Shown here one piece after another: positions 52,705 to 62,294 of a DNA stretch of 64,000 bases. The notes beneath the pieces were generated by a model. The model did not search any database, had not been told where the DNA came from, and was given only the letters and a program-made list of their open reading frames with translations. The position numbers were made by a program, and so were the translations under genes. Positions within the stretch are counted from its first letter, which is position 1, and each line of letters opens with the position of its first letter. This DNA comes from Mucilaginibacter agri (GTDB lineage: Bacteria > Bacteroidota > Bacteroidia > Sphingobacteriales > Sphingobacteriaceae): the NCBI RefSeq assembly GCF_009928685.1, contig NZ_WWEO01000044.1:682001-746000 (forward strand), read 5' to 3'.

Positions 52705-54681
52705 ATGCCAATAACAAATTACCTATCAACACTTTCTAGCGCTTACGCTTCATTATGCCCTCCTAAATTTACATGGACGTTAACAAAAGGTCGTCGTTTG
52801 ATTAATGCCTTGCTTTATTGTGTTGTATTGCTACTGCTTAATTGTTTAAACGCTACCAGCGCTTTCGCCTGGCTCTATCCGGAGCATCGTCAAATTGCAT
52901 TGATTGCCATACAAAACCTTAGTCCTGAAGACCGGGCAATTATGGAGAAGCTGTGGGCAGAGGCAACTAAAAATTACACCAACCGCCTCACGACATTAGT
53001 AATAGACCCAGACCAGGGTGTTAAACCAGACAGACTCGATTTCGCTTCCTGGACGGCTATCGGTGGCGATCATAGCTGTTCTCCGGAGTTAATGTTGGCT
53101 ACTGTATTACAGTCAAACTGGATATTAAAGGTAGCAGATATCGCTGCGCAGTTAAAAATAGATCTGGCAAATGCCAAAAACAGGAGCCAGCAAATTAATG
53201 CCATTCGCAACTCAGATATCAAACTCCAACGAGCTGATGCCGAATATGCAACCAGGGCAGGTTCTAACAACGTTCACTTTTTGCTCGCTAGGCCTAACGT
53301 AAGCTCCGACCTACGCGAATACCTCAAAGCCTGCCTTTTAAAAGGCTCTCCGCTTAATGCTTTGGGTGCATACTCATGGTTTCACACCAGTGCTATCGAA
53401 AAGGCAGCTAAATATGCAGCCGGAAATTTAAGCTCCAACGAAAAATCAGTACTCATTCTTTCAGCTTTAGCAGACGAAGCTTTCTCTCTGCACTTTTTAG
53501 AAGATTCATACGCTTCCGGACATATTGCCGGCACATGGGGTAATGCATCCCTGCGTAAAGGAACCCATGATTATTATAATGAAAAAGGGCTCGAAGTAGT
53601 GTCGTGGGATGGTAAACGTATGGTGCTGCGTGGCGACGCTTTTATGCGACCCGAAGATGCAGCAGTGGCAGCAGCTACCGTTAAACTCAGCCTGGAACAA
53701 TTTATTGGCATGGCCAGCGGGAAACTCACTTTAGACTATACGCCAAACTCCTCAATTAAAAATACACCAGACAGCCTGAATGTATGCACCAATAACGTAA
53801 TGCCCGCCCGAGATGCTGAGCTTAAATATTTGATGGATGTTTTGATTAAAACACCTGTGCCTGGCTTAGGTAATGGCTTAGGCGAAATGCCACGCTTCCG
53901 GTCAGAAATGGGCCCTTTTATTGGCGTATCAGCCTCCCTTAACTCCGAGGGAATATCTGGAGGATTCGGACAAAATCAAACCCAAAAAGGGGCAATTGGA
54001 GGTATAGAAGGCAACGTTCGGTTCGGACTTGGATTAGATGGCGTGTTAAATGAAGCTGGCGATGGTTTAGCTTTTATACAATTTGGATGGAAACAAAACG
54101 GAGCTTCGAGCACACGGTTTATCAACACTGAAATTACCAATCACACCAACTCCGTTACTGCAGCTATTCCGGGGCAATCAGCTTATAATGTGCGTATGCG
54201 TATCCCTTTCTTTTTAATTCCGGGCGATTTGATCTTTGCCGCGCCCTTTGTTTACCTATTTTCGCACAAAGCAGCAGCTAATATGGCGGTTGCCGCCGGT
54301 AATGGTGGGTTAATTCCCTGGCAATCGGGCATAGCTACATCTGTTGGTCGGTTCCAATTTGTACTGGGGCGAGAGGTTGGTGTTTCATTTTACGGAGTAA
54401 ACACCCCGGTACAAGCTATACTAATCCCCATATCCGGGAAAAGCGCTACGCTCATATCCTATAAATCAACTGAATTCGATTTTCCTTTTTTAGAGTATCA
54501 GCCATTCCGCAGGTCATTTTCGCAAGTTCAGAGCTCAAGCTTCCTGATACAAATTTCAGGAGGAGTAAACGTGCCGCATAGCGCATATGTAATCACACCT
54601 GTTTCGGCAACAGTACCCGATTTAAAATCAGTTTGGCATGTTGGTCTACGGATAATATTTGACTGGAGGCACTATTTGTAA
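52705..54681 (+). CDS. exported zinc-dependent phospholipase C-like protein with beta-rich C-terminal half
   Basis: 658 residues. The signal region is about 31-55 with a long n-region; cleavage after AFA would give a mature N-terminal Trp56, as in Zn-dependent PLC and S1/P1 nuclease where Trp1 binds zinc. Further ligands fit: H61, D112, H123, H227 (SWFHTSAIEKAA), H263-x3-D267-x5-H273 (HFLEDSYASGH) and H288 with D/E nearby. Residues about 390-658 are glycine-rich beta sequence (GVSASLNSEGISGGFGQN... ending HVGLRIIFDWRHYL), resembling an outer-membrane barrel. The enzyme domain is fairly clear; the barrel is inference. Confidence 0.75.
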   Translation: MPITNYLSTLSSAYASLCPPKFTWTLTKGRRLINALLYCVVLLLLNCLNATSAFAWLYPEHRQIALIAIQNLSPEDRAIMEKLWAEATKNYTNRLTTLVIDPDQGVKPDRLDFASWTAIGGDHSCSPELMLATVLQSNWILKVADIAAQLKIDLANAKNRSQQINAIRNSDIKLQRADAEYATRAGSNNVHFLLARPNVSSDLREYLKACLLKGSPLNALGAYSWFHTSAIEKAAKYAAGNLSSNEKSVLILSALADEAFSLHFLEDSYASGHIAGTWGNASLRKGTHDYYNEKGLEVVSWDGKRMVLRGDAFMRPEDAAVAAATVKLSLEQFIGMASGKLTLDYTPNSSIKNTPDSLNVCTNNVMPARDAELKYLMDVLIKTPVPGLGNGLGEMPRFRSEMGPFIGVSASLNSEGISGGFGQNQTQKGAIGGIEGNVRFGLGLDGVLNEAGDGLAFIQFGWKQNGASSTRFINTEITNHTNSVTAAIPGQSAYNVRMRIPFFLIPGDLIFAAPFVYLFSHKAAANMAVAAGNGGLIPWQSGIATSVGRFQFVLGREVGVSFYGVNTPVQAILIPISGKSATLISYKSTEFDFPFLEYQPFRRSFSQVQSSSFLIQISGGVNVPHSAYVITPVSATVPDLKSVWHVGLRIIFDWRHYL

Positions 54682-54900
54682 TGCGAGATGTAAATAAAAA
54701 AAGCCCCCAGTAATACTGAAGGCTCTATGTGGAGAATATCGGAGTCGAACCGATGACCTTCCCGATTCCATCGGGACGCCATAGCTTTGATCAAATAAAA
54801 AAGCCTTCAGTGATACTGAAGGCTCTATGTGGAGAATATCGGAGTCGAACCGATGACCTTCCCGATTCCATCGGGACGCCATAGCCTTGATCAAATAAAA
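54682..54900 (-). repeat. two 100-bp tandem repeats made of tRNA 3' halves plus terminators
   Basis: Units 54701-54800 and 54801-54900 differ at only a few positions. Each holds the 3' T-arm and acceptor half of the tRNA-Ala at 54929 (30 nt identical), preceded on the minus strand by a hairpin arm TCCCGATGGAATCGGGA instead of the true anticodon arm, and a terminator-like GCCTTCAG...CTGAAGGC with T-run. The D-arm and 5' acceptor half are missing, so they cannot be full tRNAs. An open frame across them is a translation artefact. Confidence 0.85.
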
Positions 54901-54923
54901 AAGCCTTCAGTGATACTGAAGGC
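54896..54923 (-). terminator. terminator downstream of tRNA-Ala
   Basis: On the minus strand GCCTTCAG (54923-54916), loop, CTGAAGGC (54911-54904 region) and TTTTTT. Repeats of it end the two pseudo-tRNA units at about 54796-54824 and 54696-54724. Confidence 0.75.
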
Positions 54924-54928
54924 CTATG

Positions 54929-55003
<75 letters not shown>

Positions 55004-55227
55004 TGTTCGGGTGGCAAATATATCACATTAACCAATAAAATAAAATCTATATTTAATTTATTTCCGCCACTCATCAACGCCAAGGTGTCGAATTATTTTT
55101 TTTCATAATTGTTAATTTCATATTAATTATTATTTAAATTTATAACAACCTAGAGTACAATATTTTATACAGTTCCGCTACCCCCAATGTAGTTAATGAA
55201 ACTGTATTAGCTAAATACTGACCAGTT

Positions 55228-58200
55228 ATGGATGTAATAACCGATTTAACCGCCCAAGCGGTTTCTTTCCTTACTGTTATACAAGATGCTTACAAAAAGG
55301 AAAGTAGCATTAAACATCTTACACAAAAAAAAGATGGCTATCTCTGGGATCTCGTTGATATTGACGATATGCAACAAAAATGCCTGGATTGTGTTTACTG
55401 GAACGAAACCAACACCCCGCAAATCCGCATTAACGAGATTATCTGGAGCAGCGACGGCGATTTACATCCCGAACGATCGATCAAGTGCTTCTTCCATATT
55501 GCGGCAGAATTGCTCGGCTGGCTAAAAAGCCACACTGCTCAATATCATTTACAGTATGAGAAAATATTTGGCAAAGGAATAATTGAAGATGGCACCTTAT
55601 ACAGCACCCCGTTTCACTGGCGGCGGATGATTCGATCTATACTGTATGAAAAACCTACAGAACGCGAAGTGTTGTCGTCCATCCTGCATTATATGCCATT
55701 GCAGATTATACTTTGTGTTGGCGGTAGAAAATTAAGCCTTTACAAGCAGCGGCTTTTCCAGATCTGGGAATCGCAACCCAGTTTCGAACTATTATCGGGC
55801 AACGACAGGCAAACTAACAACGATTGGTGGAAGAACCGACACGACCTGGCGAAAAAGCTTTTGGTTAATGACAGTATGATACTTGACCAGCTAATGGTTG
55901 CCAATAATGCCCTCCCTTTTGAAACCATCTTTAACCGAGAGTTAAATGAAATAAACGATAGCAGGCTTCACCGATCTGTAGATGCCGGCAACAGACAGTC
56001 TATTAATTTCCCGAATGAAGCGTTAATAGATGAAGAAACTAAAGACCCTTTTTTAAGAGCTAAAGAAATGAAGCTCACAGGCCTTGCCTTCTCCGGAGGC
56101 GGTATAAGATCTGCTACGTTTAATCTGGGCGTGTTACAAGACCTCGCAGAGCGGGATTTGCTACCACATTTTGATTATTTATCAACCGTATCGGGTGGGG
56201 GTTACATAGGCTCGTGGTTTGCCACCTGGATAAAGCGGGCAGGATCGGTATCTAAGGTAACACAACGACTTGATCCAAAAAGATCGGCCGACCCTATGGC
56301 CGACGAAGTGCAGCCGATCAGATGGCTTCGCATGTACAGCAACTACCTTGCCCCCGATGCCAGTATTATGTCTGCGGATGCCTGGACCGTTGGTGTTACC
56401 TGGCTTCGAAATACCGTTATCAACCAGGTTATACTTCTTTTGCTATTATGTACTGGCCTCTCTCTCATAAACGTGCTTTTTAGGGCATGGCGATATTGGA
56501 CGCAAAGGCTCGACACCATCACACCGTTGTACATAGCCATATGGGCTATTATAATTTTACTACCCGGAACTGTATTTGCTGCACTAGGTATGCGTTCTTA
56601 CGATCGAACACAACCTCCGCAGGCTTTCTTCAATTTGGGGACTCATAAATTTTTAGCAGTATTTATGGTTGGCTGGGCGGTAGTTGCTTCCTACCTCATC
56701 AGTTCGTGGCTATTTTACATGCCTTACGAGGTAAACACGGTTGCCGCGGTTGCCAAGGTGTTATGGCCGGCTGCTTTGGTAGGTTCCGTCTTCGTTATTG
56801 CCGTAGCCATTGTTGGCAATTACCACCGGTACGCCCAAAGCGTTATGCAAAAGAGAATGATATATCCTACCATCGTCATTTCATCAATAATTGCTGCTAT
56901 TGCAGGCATTTATATGCTGGGAGGCGTATGGGCAATATTTCATCACCTGGAGATTAAAATATGCGATTCCATCGTATTACAAGATCTTTTTGAAGGGTCG
57001 ATAGGGTGGTTACACTACAAAGTACTTTTTATCATCGGTGTACCACTGATATTAGAAGTTATGTCCCTTTGTGTTGTAATCCGGATGGCCTTAATGGGCA
57101 ACCTTTTTCCTGATGAGAAGCGGGAATGGTGGGGGCGCATGGGAGCCATCACCCACCGGTTTATGTTAACCTGGATAATAGCTACCACAAGCGCACTTAT
57201 CTTATATCAACTTTTAGCGGGCTTATACACCAATCCCAAAGCTTTTACTACTATAGTTGGCGGCTGGGGTGCTGTAATTGCCACAGCCGTAAAAATGGCT
57301 TATGACACCACATCTTCCGGAGAAAATAAAGAAAAAACCGGCTGGACGGTTAAAGAAATATTCATTAGGGTGGCCCCGTATATATTTATGGTAGGCTTTC
57401 TGTTTATCGGGGCAGCGCTTTTGCAATTTTTCAATCGCACGGTTGATAACCTTGTTTATGCCCAGGTGGGTATTAATAAAACCTCCGTACATCAGGTTAT
57501 CATACACAACCCCATCAAACACACCGCAATTGTGCATCAAACGGTGATAACAAAAATCCACTATTCTTTCTTTTCCAAAATTGTAGGCAGTATTGCAGTA
57601 ACCTTAATAATCGGCGGGCTGACGCTTTTACTAAGCTGGCGTATAGGTGTTAATGAGTTCTCTTTACATCATTTTTACCGAAACCGTTTAGTAAGGGCAT
57701 ACCTGGGTGCTACTAGGCGCAGAGTTGACCGCAATAAAACAGCCAATAGCTTTACGGGGTTTGATAAGGCTGATGACATCAAGTTATCGGAGTTTTTGGT
57801 CGAAAAGGAATATTATGGCCCCTACCCCATTTTAAATACTGCACTTAACGCAACCAGTGTAACCGAACTGGACCGGCAAGACCGCAAAGCAGAGGCATTT
57901 ATATTTTCGCCATTATTTTGTGGATTCGACTTTAGCCCCACCCGCTCTACCGCAAATAACAAAAACCACGTATATGAATATGGCTACCGCCCTACCCTAA
58001 ATTTTGCTTACGACCGCGGCCCCAACATCGGTACTGCCATGGCTATTTCGGGAGCTGCCGTAAACCCCAATATGGGTTACCACTCATCGTCGGCTACAGC
58101 ATTTTTGCTTACCATATTTAACGTGAGGCTGGGCTGGTGGATGGGCAACCCACGTTTGAACCGTTGGAAACGATCAGACCCTGAAACAGGTATTGCTTAC

Positions 58201-58749
58201 ATTGTTAAAGACCTTATCGGCAAAACAGACATCGACTCCGACTATGTATGCCTCTCAGATGGCGGGCATTTTGATAATATGGGTTTATATGAACTGATAC
58301 GCCGCAGGTGTACCTATATTATTTTAGGAGATGGTGAAGAAGACCCGAAAGCCGTGTGCGAAGGCCTGGCAAATGCTATACGCCGCTGCCGAATTGACTT
58401 TGGGGCCGAGATTGTTATTGATACCGCTGCTATTACCGAAAAGGACAAGGACACCGGCTTTAGCAAACAACGCGTAATTGTAAACGGCACTATCGCATAC
58501 CCAGGGGACAGCCAGCCTTCGGGAACATTGATCTATATCAAAACTACGCTCACCGCGCCACTACCCACAGATGTTAGGGAATATCAAATGCAAAACATCG
58601 AGTTTCCGCAACAATCAACCGGCGACCAGTTTTTTGACGAATCTCAATTTGAGAGTTATAGAAAGCTTGGCTATCATGCGCTTGATGGTGTTGACCTCAA
58701 TATGCCTTTCAAAAAATCCATCGCTACCGACAAATCAAAAAAGCCTTAA
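55228..58749 (+). CDS. patatin-like phospholipase with a large membrane insert
   Basis: 1173 residues. Helical N-terminus of about 280. Patatin signatures: oxyanion loop SGGGIRSATF (289-298), nucleophile elbow STVSGGGYIG with S322, and the catalytic Asp in SDGGHFDNMG, D1011. Between Ser and Asp lie about 690 residues with about eight to nine hydrophobic helices from about 390 (VINQVILLLLLCTGLSLINVLF) to about 825 (IAVTLIIGGLTLLLSW). So the lipase core is split across a membrane domain. It would hydrolyse lipids at the inner membrane; no partner toxin, CARF or defence gene is next to it, so its role is unknown. Confidence 0.88.
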   Translation: MDVITDLTAQAVSFLTVIQDAYKKESSIKHLTQKKDGYLWDLVDIDDMQQKCLDCVYWNETNTPQIRINEIIWSSDGDLHPERSIKCFFHIAAELLGWLKSHTAQYHLQYEKIFGKGIIEDGTLYSTPFHWRRMIRSILYEKPTEREVLSSILHYMPLQIILCVGGRKLSLYKQRLFQIWESQPSFELLSGNDRQTNNDWWKNRHDLAKKLLVNDSMILDQLMVANNALPFETIFNRELNEINDSRLHRSVDAGNRQSINFPNEALIDEETKDPFLRAKEMKLTGLAFSGGGIRSATFNLGVLQDLAERDLLPHFDYLSTVSGGGYIGSWFATWIKRAGSVSKVTQRLDPKRSADPMADEVQPIRWLRMYSNYLAPDASIMSADAWTVGVTWLRNTVINQVILLLLLCTGLSLINVLFRAWRYWTQRLDTITPLYIAIWAIIILLPGTVFAALGMRSYDRTQPPQAFFNLGTHKFLAVFMVGWAVVASYLISSWLFYMPYEVNTVAAVAKVLWPAALVGSVFVIAVAIVGNYHRYAQSVMQKRMIYPTIVISSIIAAIAGIYMLGGVWAIFHHLEIKICDSIVLQDLFEGSIGWLHYKVLFIIGVPLILEVMSLCVVIRMALMGNLFPDEKREWWGRMGAITHRFMLTWIIATTSALILYQLLAGLYTNPKAFTTIVGGWGAVIATAVKMAYDTTSSGENKEKTGWTVKEIFIRVAPYIFMVGFLFIGAALLQFFNRTVDNLVYAQVGINKTSVHQVIIHNPIKHTAIVHQTVITKIHYSFFSKIVGSIAVTLIIGGLTLLLSWRIGVNEFSLHHFYRNRLVRAYLGATRRRVDRNKTANSFTGFDKADDIKLSEFLVEKEYYGPYPILNTALNATSVTELDRQDRKAEAFIFSPLFCGFDFSPTRSTANNKNHVYEYGYRPTLNFAYDRGPNIGTAMAISGAAVNPNMGYHSSSATAFLLTIFNVRLGWWMGNPRLNRWKRSDPETGIAYIVKDLIGKTDIDSDYVCLSDGGHFDNMGLYELIRRRCTYIILGDGEEDPKAVCEGLANAIRRCRIDFGAEIVIDTAAITEKDKDTGFSKQRVIVNGTIAYPGDSQPSGTLIYIKTTLTAPLPTDVREYQMQNIEFPQQSTGDQFFDESQFESYRKLGYHALDGVDLNMPFKKSIATDKSKKP

Positions 58750-58753
58750 AAAC

Positions 58754-58787
58754 AGTAAAGCCTCCTGATGGGCAGGAGGCCTTTACT
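58754..58787 (+). terminator. terminator after the patatin gene
   Basis: AGTAAAGCCTCCTG (58754-58767) pairs with CAGGAGGCCTTTACT (58773-58787) with one bulged C. Confidence 0.8.
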
Positions 58788-59052
58788 AACCAATTATAAA
58801 CCTAAATTATGAGAAGACTTTTTTGCTATCGTTTCCGATGGTGTAAAAGTAACACTAAGTTTCGAAACCGCAAAATAATTTTTAAAATTATTTTTATTTA
58901 TTTCCTTTAACCATTGTAAATATACGAACGAATTATCTGAAACATTAGTATAATTTTAATAAATGTTACTTTAACAACTAAAATTTACACTAAAATTATG
59001 TAACAATCTTCAAAAAGTACAAAAACGGCAAATAGTATTTTTAAGTTTGCAG
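58788..59052. other. intergenic, with a tiny basic ORF and the MFS promoter
   Basis: 265 bp. A 33-codon frame (58809-58910, MRRLFCYRFRWCKSNTKFRN...) lies after the terminator; it is unusually basic and could be a leader or chance. TAAGTTTG (59042-59049) is an exact -7 match 3 nt before the MFS start. Confidence 0.35.
59042..59049 (+). promoter_or_regulatory. TAnnTTTG -7 element adjoining the MFS start
   Basis: TAAGTTTG, exact consensus, ends 3 nt before ATG 59053. If functional the transcript is leaderless or nearly so. Confidence 0.45.
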
Positions 59053-60249
59053 ATGAATAATAAACATTCGATCGACAGTCATAACGAATTAACCCCGTTG
59101 ACATTGTGGATCATGACAATTACTACCGGTTTAGTGGTAGCAAACATCTATTATAACCAACCCCTCCTTACAGATATTGCAGAAACTTTCCACGTAAGCA
59201 ACAGCAAAGCGGGTCAGGTATCTATGTTTACACAAATAGGTTATGCAGCAGGCCTGTTATTTATAGTTCCGCTGGGCGATATGTTTAAACGTAAAAAACT
59301 GATGCTTATTGATTTTGCATTGGTAATTATCTCGTTACTTGGCGTGGCGCTTGCGCCAAGCCTGTTCTTATTGTATATAGCTAGTTTTCTGGTGGGTATT
59401 TCGTCGGTTATACCGCAATTACTAATCCCAATGGCTGCTCATTTAGCCAAGCCACATGAGCGTGGTAAAAAGATAGGCTTTGTAATGAGCGGTTTATTGA
59501 TCGGTATTCTACTTTCACGTACGCTAAGCGGCTTTGTTGGGGCGCATTTTGGCTGGCAGGCTATATTTTACGTAGCGGCCATTGTTATGCTAATTTTATG
59601 GGGACTCATTTATTGGCTACTACCTGAGGTGGCCCCTACTTATAAAGGCAAATACAGCCACCTGATGAAGTCGTTATACCATCTGTTTATGAACGAGCCT
59701 AAACTACGTTTAGCAGCATTTCGCGGAGCTTTATGCTTTGCTGCGTTTAGCGCATTTTGGTCTACGCTTATATTCTTACTTAAACTGCCTCAATTTAACA
59801 AAGGCAGTGATGTGGCAGGAGCATTTGGGTTGGTAGGTGCATTTGGTGCGGTGGCGGTAGGCTTAATGGGCAGGCTTACAGACAAGGTAGACTCCTATAA
59901 GCTGTCAACCTTCACCATCGCCCTGGTAGTCATTTCTTTTATCGTCTTTTACTTTTCGAGTCAAAGCCTCGTAGGTTTAGTTATTGGCGTAATTATAATG
60001 GACATGGGCGTGCAAGCAACGCATATAAACAACCAGGCTATTATCTTCTCTTTAAATGGTGAAGCACGCAACCGTATCAACACAGTATACATGGTATCCT
60101 ATTTTGTGGGCGGCTCGGCAGGTACGTTTTTGGCCAGCAAACTTTGGGATCAGTTTCAATGGAATGGTGTGTGCGCTATTGGTACAATACTGTCTGTTAT
60201 CGTACTAATTGTACACCTGGCTAATCACAAAAAAATGCAGGTGCAGTAA
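59053..60249 (+). CDS. MFS transporter, DHA1-like
   Basis: 398 residues from ATG 59053 (the TTG at 59047 lies in the promoter element). Twelve hydrophobic helices. The MFS signature loop is GDMFKRKKLML between helices 2 and 3. IPQLLIPMAAHLAKPHERGKKIGFVMSGLLIGILLSRTLSGFVG is typical of the DHA1/NepI-YdhP-like drug or nucleoside efflux branch. A proton antiporter is expected; the substrate cannot be read. Monocistronic. Confidence 0.9.
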   Translation: MNNKHSIDSHNELTPLTLWIMTITTGLVVANIYYNQPLLTDIAETFHVSNSKAGQVSMFTQIGYAAGLLFIVPLGDMFKRKKLMLIDFALVIISLLGVALAPSLFLLYIASFLVGISSVIPQLLIPMAAHLAKPHERGKKIGFVMSGLLIGILLSRTLSGFVGAHFGWQAIFYVAAIVMLILWGLIYWLLPEVAPTYKGKYSHLMKSLYHLFMNEPKLRLAAFRGALCFAAFSAFWSTLIFLLKLPQFNKGSDVAGAFGLVGAFGAVAVGLMGRLTDKVDSYKLSTFTIALVVISFIVFYFSSQSLVGLVIGVIIMDMGVQATHINNQAIIFSLNGEARNRINTVYMVSYFVGGSAGTFLASKLWDQFQWNGVCAIGTILSVIVLIVHLANHKKMQVQ

Positions 60250-60442
60250 TTTTTTCGGACACTTTTAAGAATTTTTAGGCATAACTTAAATTTATTTTAA
60301 AATATTTTTCAGTTCAGATTATGGCTCGCGTGACATTATTACGACATTTCTGAACTAAAATCAACATCAGACTACACACTTTTTTTTATCAGCATCTTTT
60401 TTTGGCATCGTATTGGAATAGCTCTTATCAAATACAGCTGAT

Positions 60443-60625
60443 ATGGTAGCCATTGATAAAAACAATCAGGACAATGCAGAGCAAGAATGGGAAAACCCGT
60501 TAAACCCTGAACAGCCTACCGATGAGCGCGAAAAAGAGCAAGTGGTAAGGCAATACAAGGAAGCTAAGCGCAGAAAAGATAACCTGACCGAAAAAGATCA
60601 CATTGATAAAGTAAAGAAGAATTAG
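60443..60625 (+). CDS. small highly charged protein
   Basis: 60 residues, no signal or membrane helix. Very charged, Glu/Lys-rich (EREKEQVVRQYKEAKRRKDNLTEKDHIDKVKKN), likely helical or disordered. I do not recognise it. The frame is real-looking because the next small gene (60662) follows 36 nt later with a good terminator after it. The length and charge suggest a stress or nucleic-acid-associated protein, not proven. Confidence 0.5.
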   Translation: MVAIDKNNQDNAEQEWENPLNPEQPTDEREKEQVVRQYKEAKRRKDNLTEKDHIDKVKKN

Positions 60626-60661
60626 TTAATAAAATATTTTAACCTGAAAAACATTACAGTT

Positions 60662-60826
60662 ATGAAGACCTCAAAAAATTCAACCGTTAGCAAATTAGTT
60701 AATCGCTTCGATAGCGAACTTAAAAGTATTTTATTAGCTGATCTTAAAGCTATGAAACAAACTAAAAATCAACTGATAGACAAAATTGCTCAAACTGTAC
60801 AGGGCAATCGCTTGTCTGCAGCATAA
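60662..60826 (+). CDS. small protein of unknown function
   Basis: 54 residues, MKTSKNSTVSKLVNRFDSELK... ending QTVQGNRLSAA. It has no signal or membrane helix and looks like a single amphipathic helical bundle. It follows the 60443 gene by 36 nt and ends 46 nt before a strong terminator (60873-60909). Both small genes are probably one transcript. Coding use fits an expressed gene, but there are no homologues to cite. Confidence 0.5.
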   Translation: MKTSKNSTVSKLVNRFDSELKSILLADLKAMKQTKNQLIDKIAQTVQGNRLSAA

Positions 60827-60872
60827 AATACATCCATCTACCTATAAAAGAACACCAACACCTATGAAAACG

Positions 60873-60909
60873 ATAGGGCTTTGACGAACGTCAGAGCCCT
60901 ATTTTTTTT
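60873..60909 (+). terminator. terminator of the small-protein operon, overlapping the lpxB stop
   Basis: ATAGGGCTTTGAC (60873-60885) pairs with GTCAGAGCCCTAT (60890-60902) with one G-U, followed by eight T. The 3' arm overlaps the lpxB stop codon on the other strand. Confidence 0.85.
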
Positions 60910-62011
60910 GCGCATATTTCACAATTAAATTGGCGGTACGGGCTGATGCTCCGGGTTCTCCCATCCGTTCATCTAACTTATCGTAATCGGCAAGCATTTG
61001 CAGCCTGTAGTCTGCGTTATTCAATATCAAGTCTAATTCGGCAGCTATAGTTTGCGGGTTGCAATCCTGCTGGATTAATTCTTTAACAATCTGCCTGTCT
61101 ACAATCAGATTTACTAATGATATAAACCTGATCTTAATAAGCGCACGGGCGATGGCTATGGTAACCGTTCCGCCCTTGTAAACCACAGCTTGTGGCACAT
61201 GGAATAGAGCCGTCTCTAACGTTGCAGTACCAGATGCAACCACGGCAGCCTCGGCGTTGGTAAGCAAATCATAAGTAGCATTAAATACAACTGGAAATGC
61301 CTCGCCTGCGAGGTATTGGTCGTAATAATCGGCTGTGAACGACGGGGCACCTGCAATCACAAACTGATGGTTTGGAAACTGTTTGGCAGCGCCAATCATA
61401 TCGGGTAGCAAGCGGCTAATCTCTTGTTTACGGCTGCCTGGCAAGAGCGCTACTATTTTTTTACCAGCCAGATTGTTCGCTTCCAAAAACTGCGGATTTG
61501 GTTTAAATGCTGCAATGGCATCCAACAGCGGGTTGCCTACATAATCAACATCCATGCCCCAGCTTTTATAAAACTCTACTTCGAAAGGCAAAATACAAAA
61601 CAGGTGGTCAACCACCCGCTTAATTTTTAGTACACGCTTCTGATTCCAGGCCCAAACTTTGGGTGATATATAGTAGTAAACTGTAAGACCTTGTTTTTTG
61701 GCGTATTCGGCAATTTTAAGGTTGAAGCCTGGAAAATCGATCAGTATTAATACTTCGGGCTGATAAGCTTTGATGTCCTTTTTACAGGCAGCCATGTTTT
61801 TGAGGATGGTACGCAGGTTGGCCACCACTTCTACAAAGCCCATAAAGGCCATATCGGCATAATGCTTTACCAATTCGCCACCTTCGGCCTTCATCAGGTC
61901 GCCGCCATAATAACGGAATTCGGCGTGTTGATCAAGCTCTTTAAGAGCCTTCATCAAATTAGCTCCATGCAAATCGCCCGAGGCTTCGCCGGCAACCAGG
62001 TAATACTTCAT
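60899..62011 (-). CDS. lpxB: lipid-A-disaccharide synthase
   Basis: 370 residues, the standard size. GT19 family: makes the tetraacyl disaccharide 1-phosphate of lipid A at the inner membrane. N-terminal GEASGDLHGANLMKAL, then ILIDFPGFNLKIAEYAKKQG and YYISPKVWAWNQKRVLKIKRVVDHLFCILPFE; the C-terminal nucleotide-sugar half has LPGSRKQEI and VVASGTATLETALF. It is the last gene of the surE operon (1 nt after the 62013 gene). Confidence 0.95.
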   Translation of the reverse strand: MKYYLVAGEASGDLHGANLMKALKELDQHAEFRYYGGDLMKAEGGELVKHYADMAFMGFVEVVANLRTILKNMAACKKDIKAYQPEVLILIDFPGFNLKIAEYAKKQGLTVYYYISPKVWAWNQKRVLKIKRVVDHLFCILPFEVEFYKSWGMDVDYVGNPLLDAIAAFKPNPQFLEANNLAGKKIVALLPGSRKQEISRLLPDMIGAAKQFPNHQFVIAGAPSFTADYYDQYLAGEAFPVVFNATYDLLTNAEAAVVASGTATLETALFHVPQAVVYKGGTVTIAIARALIKIRFISLVNLIVDRQIVKELIQQDCNPQTIAAELDLILNNADYRLQMLADYDKLDERMGEPGASARTANLIVKYAQKK

Positions 62012-62012
62012 A

Positions 62013-62270
62013 TCAGAATTTTAATACAAATAAAAACATGAAGATCATAAACGCAAAAGTAGATAACATAATGCCTTGCGCTGTTTTATTCTGCTGTTGA
62101 CCAATAAACTTCATAATGGCAAGGTTTAATGCAATAGCTACCAGGTACGGCACCGCAGGTTTATGCATAATAACTACTCCTTTATAAAGGTAGCCGAACA
62201 GCAGCCAGGATAGTGCCGGAAATATTGCCCCCAGTACGATCCCTAAAAACAAGTTATTCTTTTTTAGCAT
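62013..62270 (-). CDS. small membrane protein
   Basis: 85 residues with three hydrophobic helices (LFLGIVLGAIFPALSWLLFGYLY, AVPYLVAIALNLAIMKFI, GIMLSTFAFMIFMFLFVLKF). I recall small membrane proteins at this place between surE and lpxB in Bacteroidota. Function unknown. The stop is 1 nt before the lpxB start, so translation is coupled. Confidence 0.75.
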   Translation of the reverse strand: MLKKNNLFLGIVLGAIFPALSWLLFGYLYKGVVIMHKPAVPYLVAIALNLAIMKFIGQQQNKTAQGIMLSTFAFMIFMFLFVLKF

Positions 62271-62294
62271 GATTGCTCAAATGTACAACTTATA

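Noticed and set aside
54646..54894. 82-codon minus-strand ORF across the tRNA repeats
   Set aside because: It reads straight through the tRNA 3' halves and terminators and repeats itself with the 100-bp period; it is an artefact of non-coding RNA sequence.
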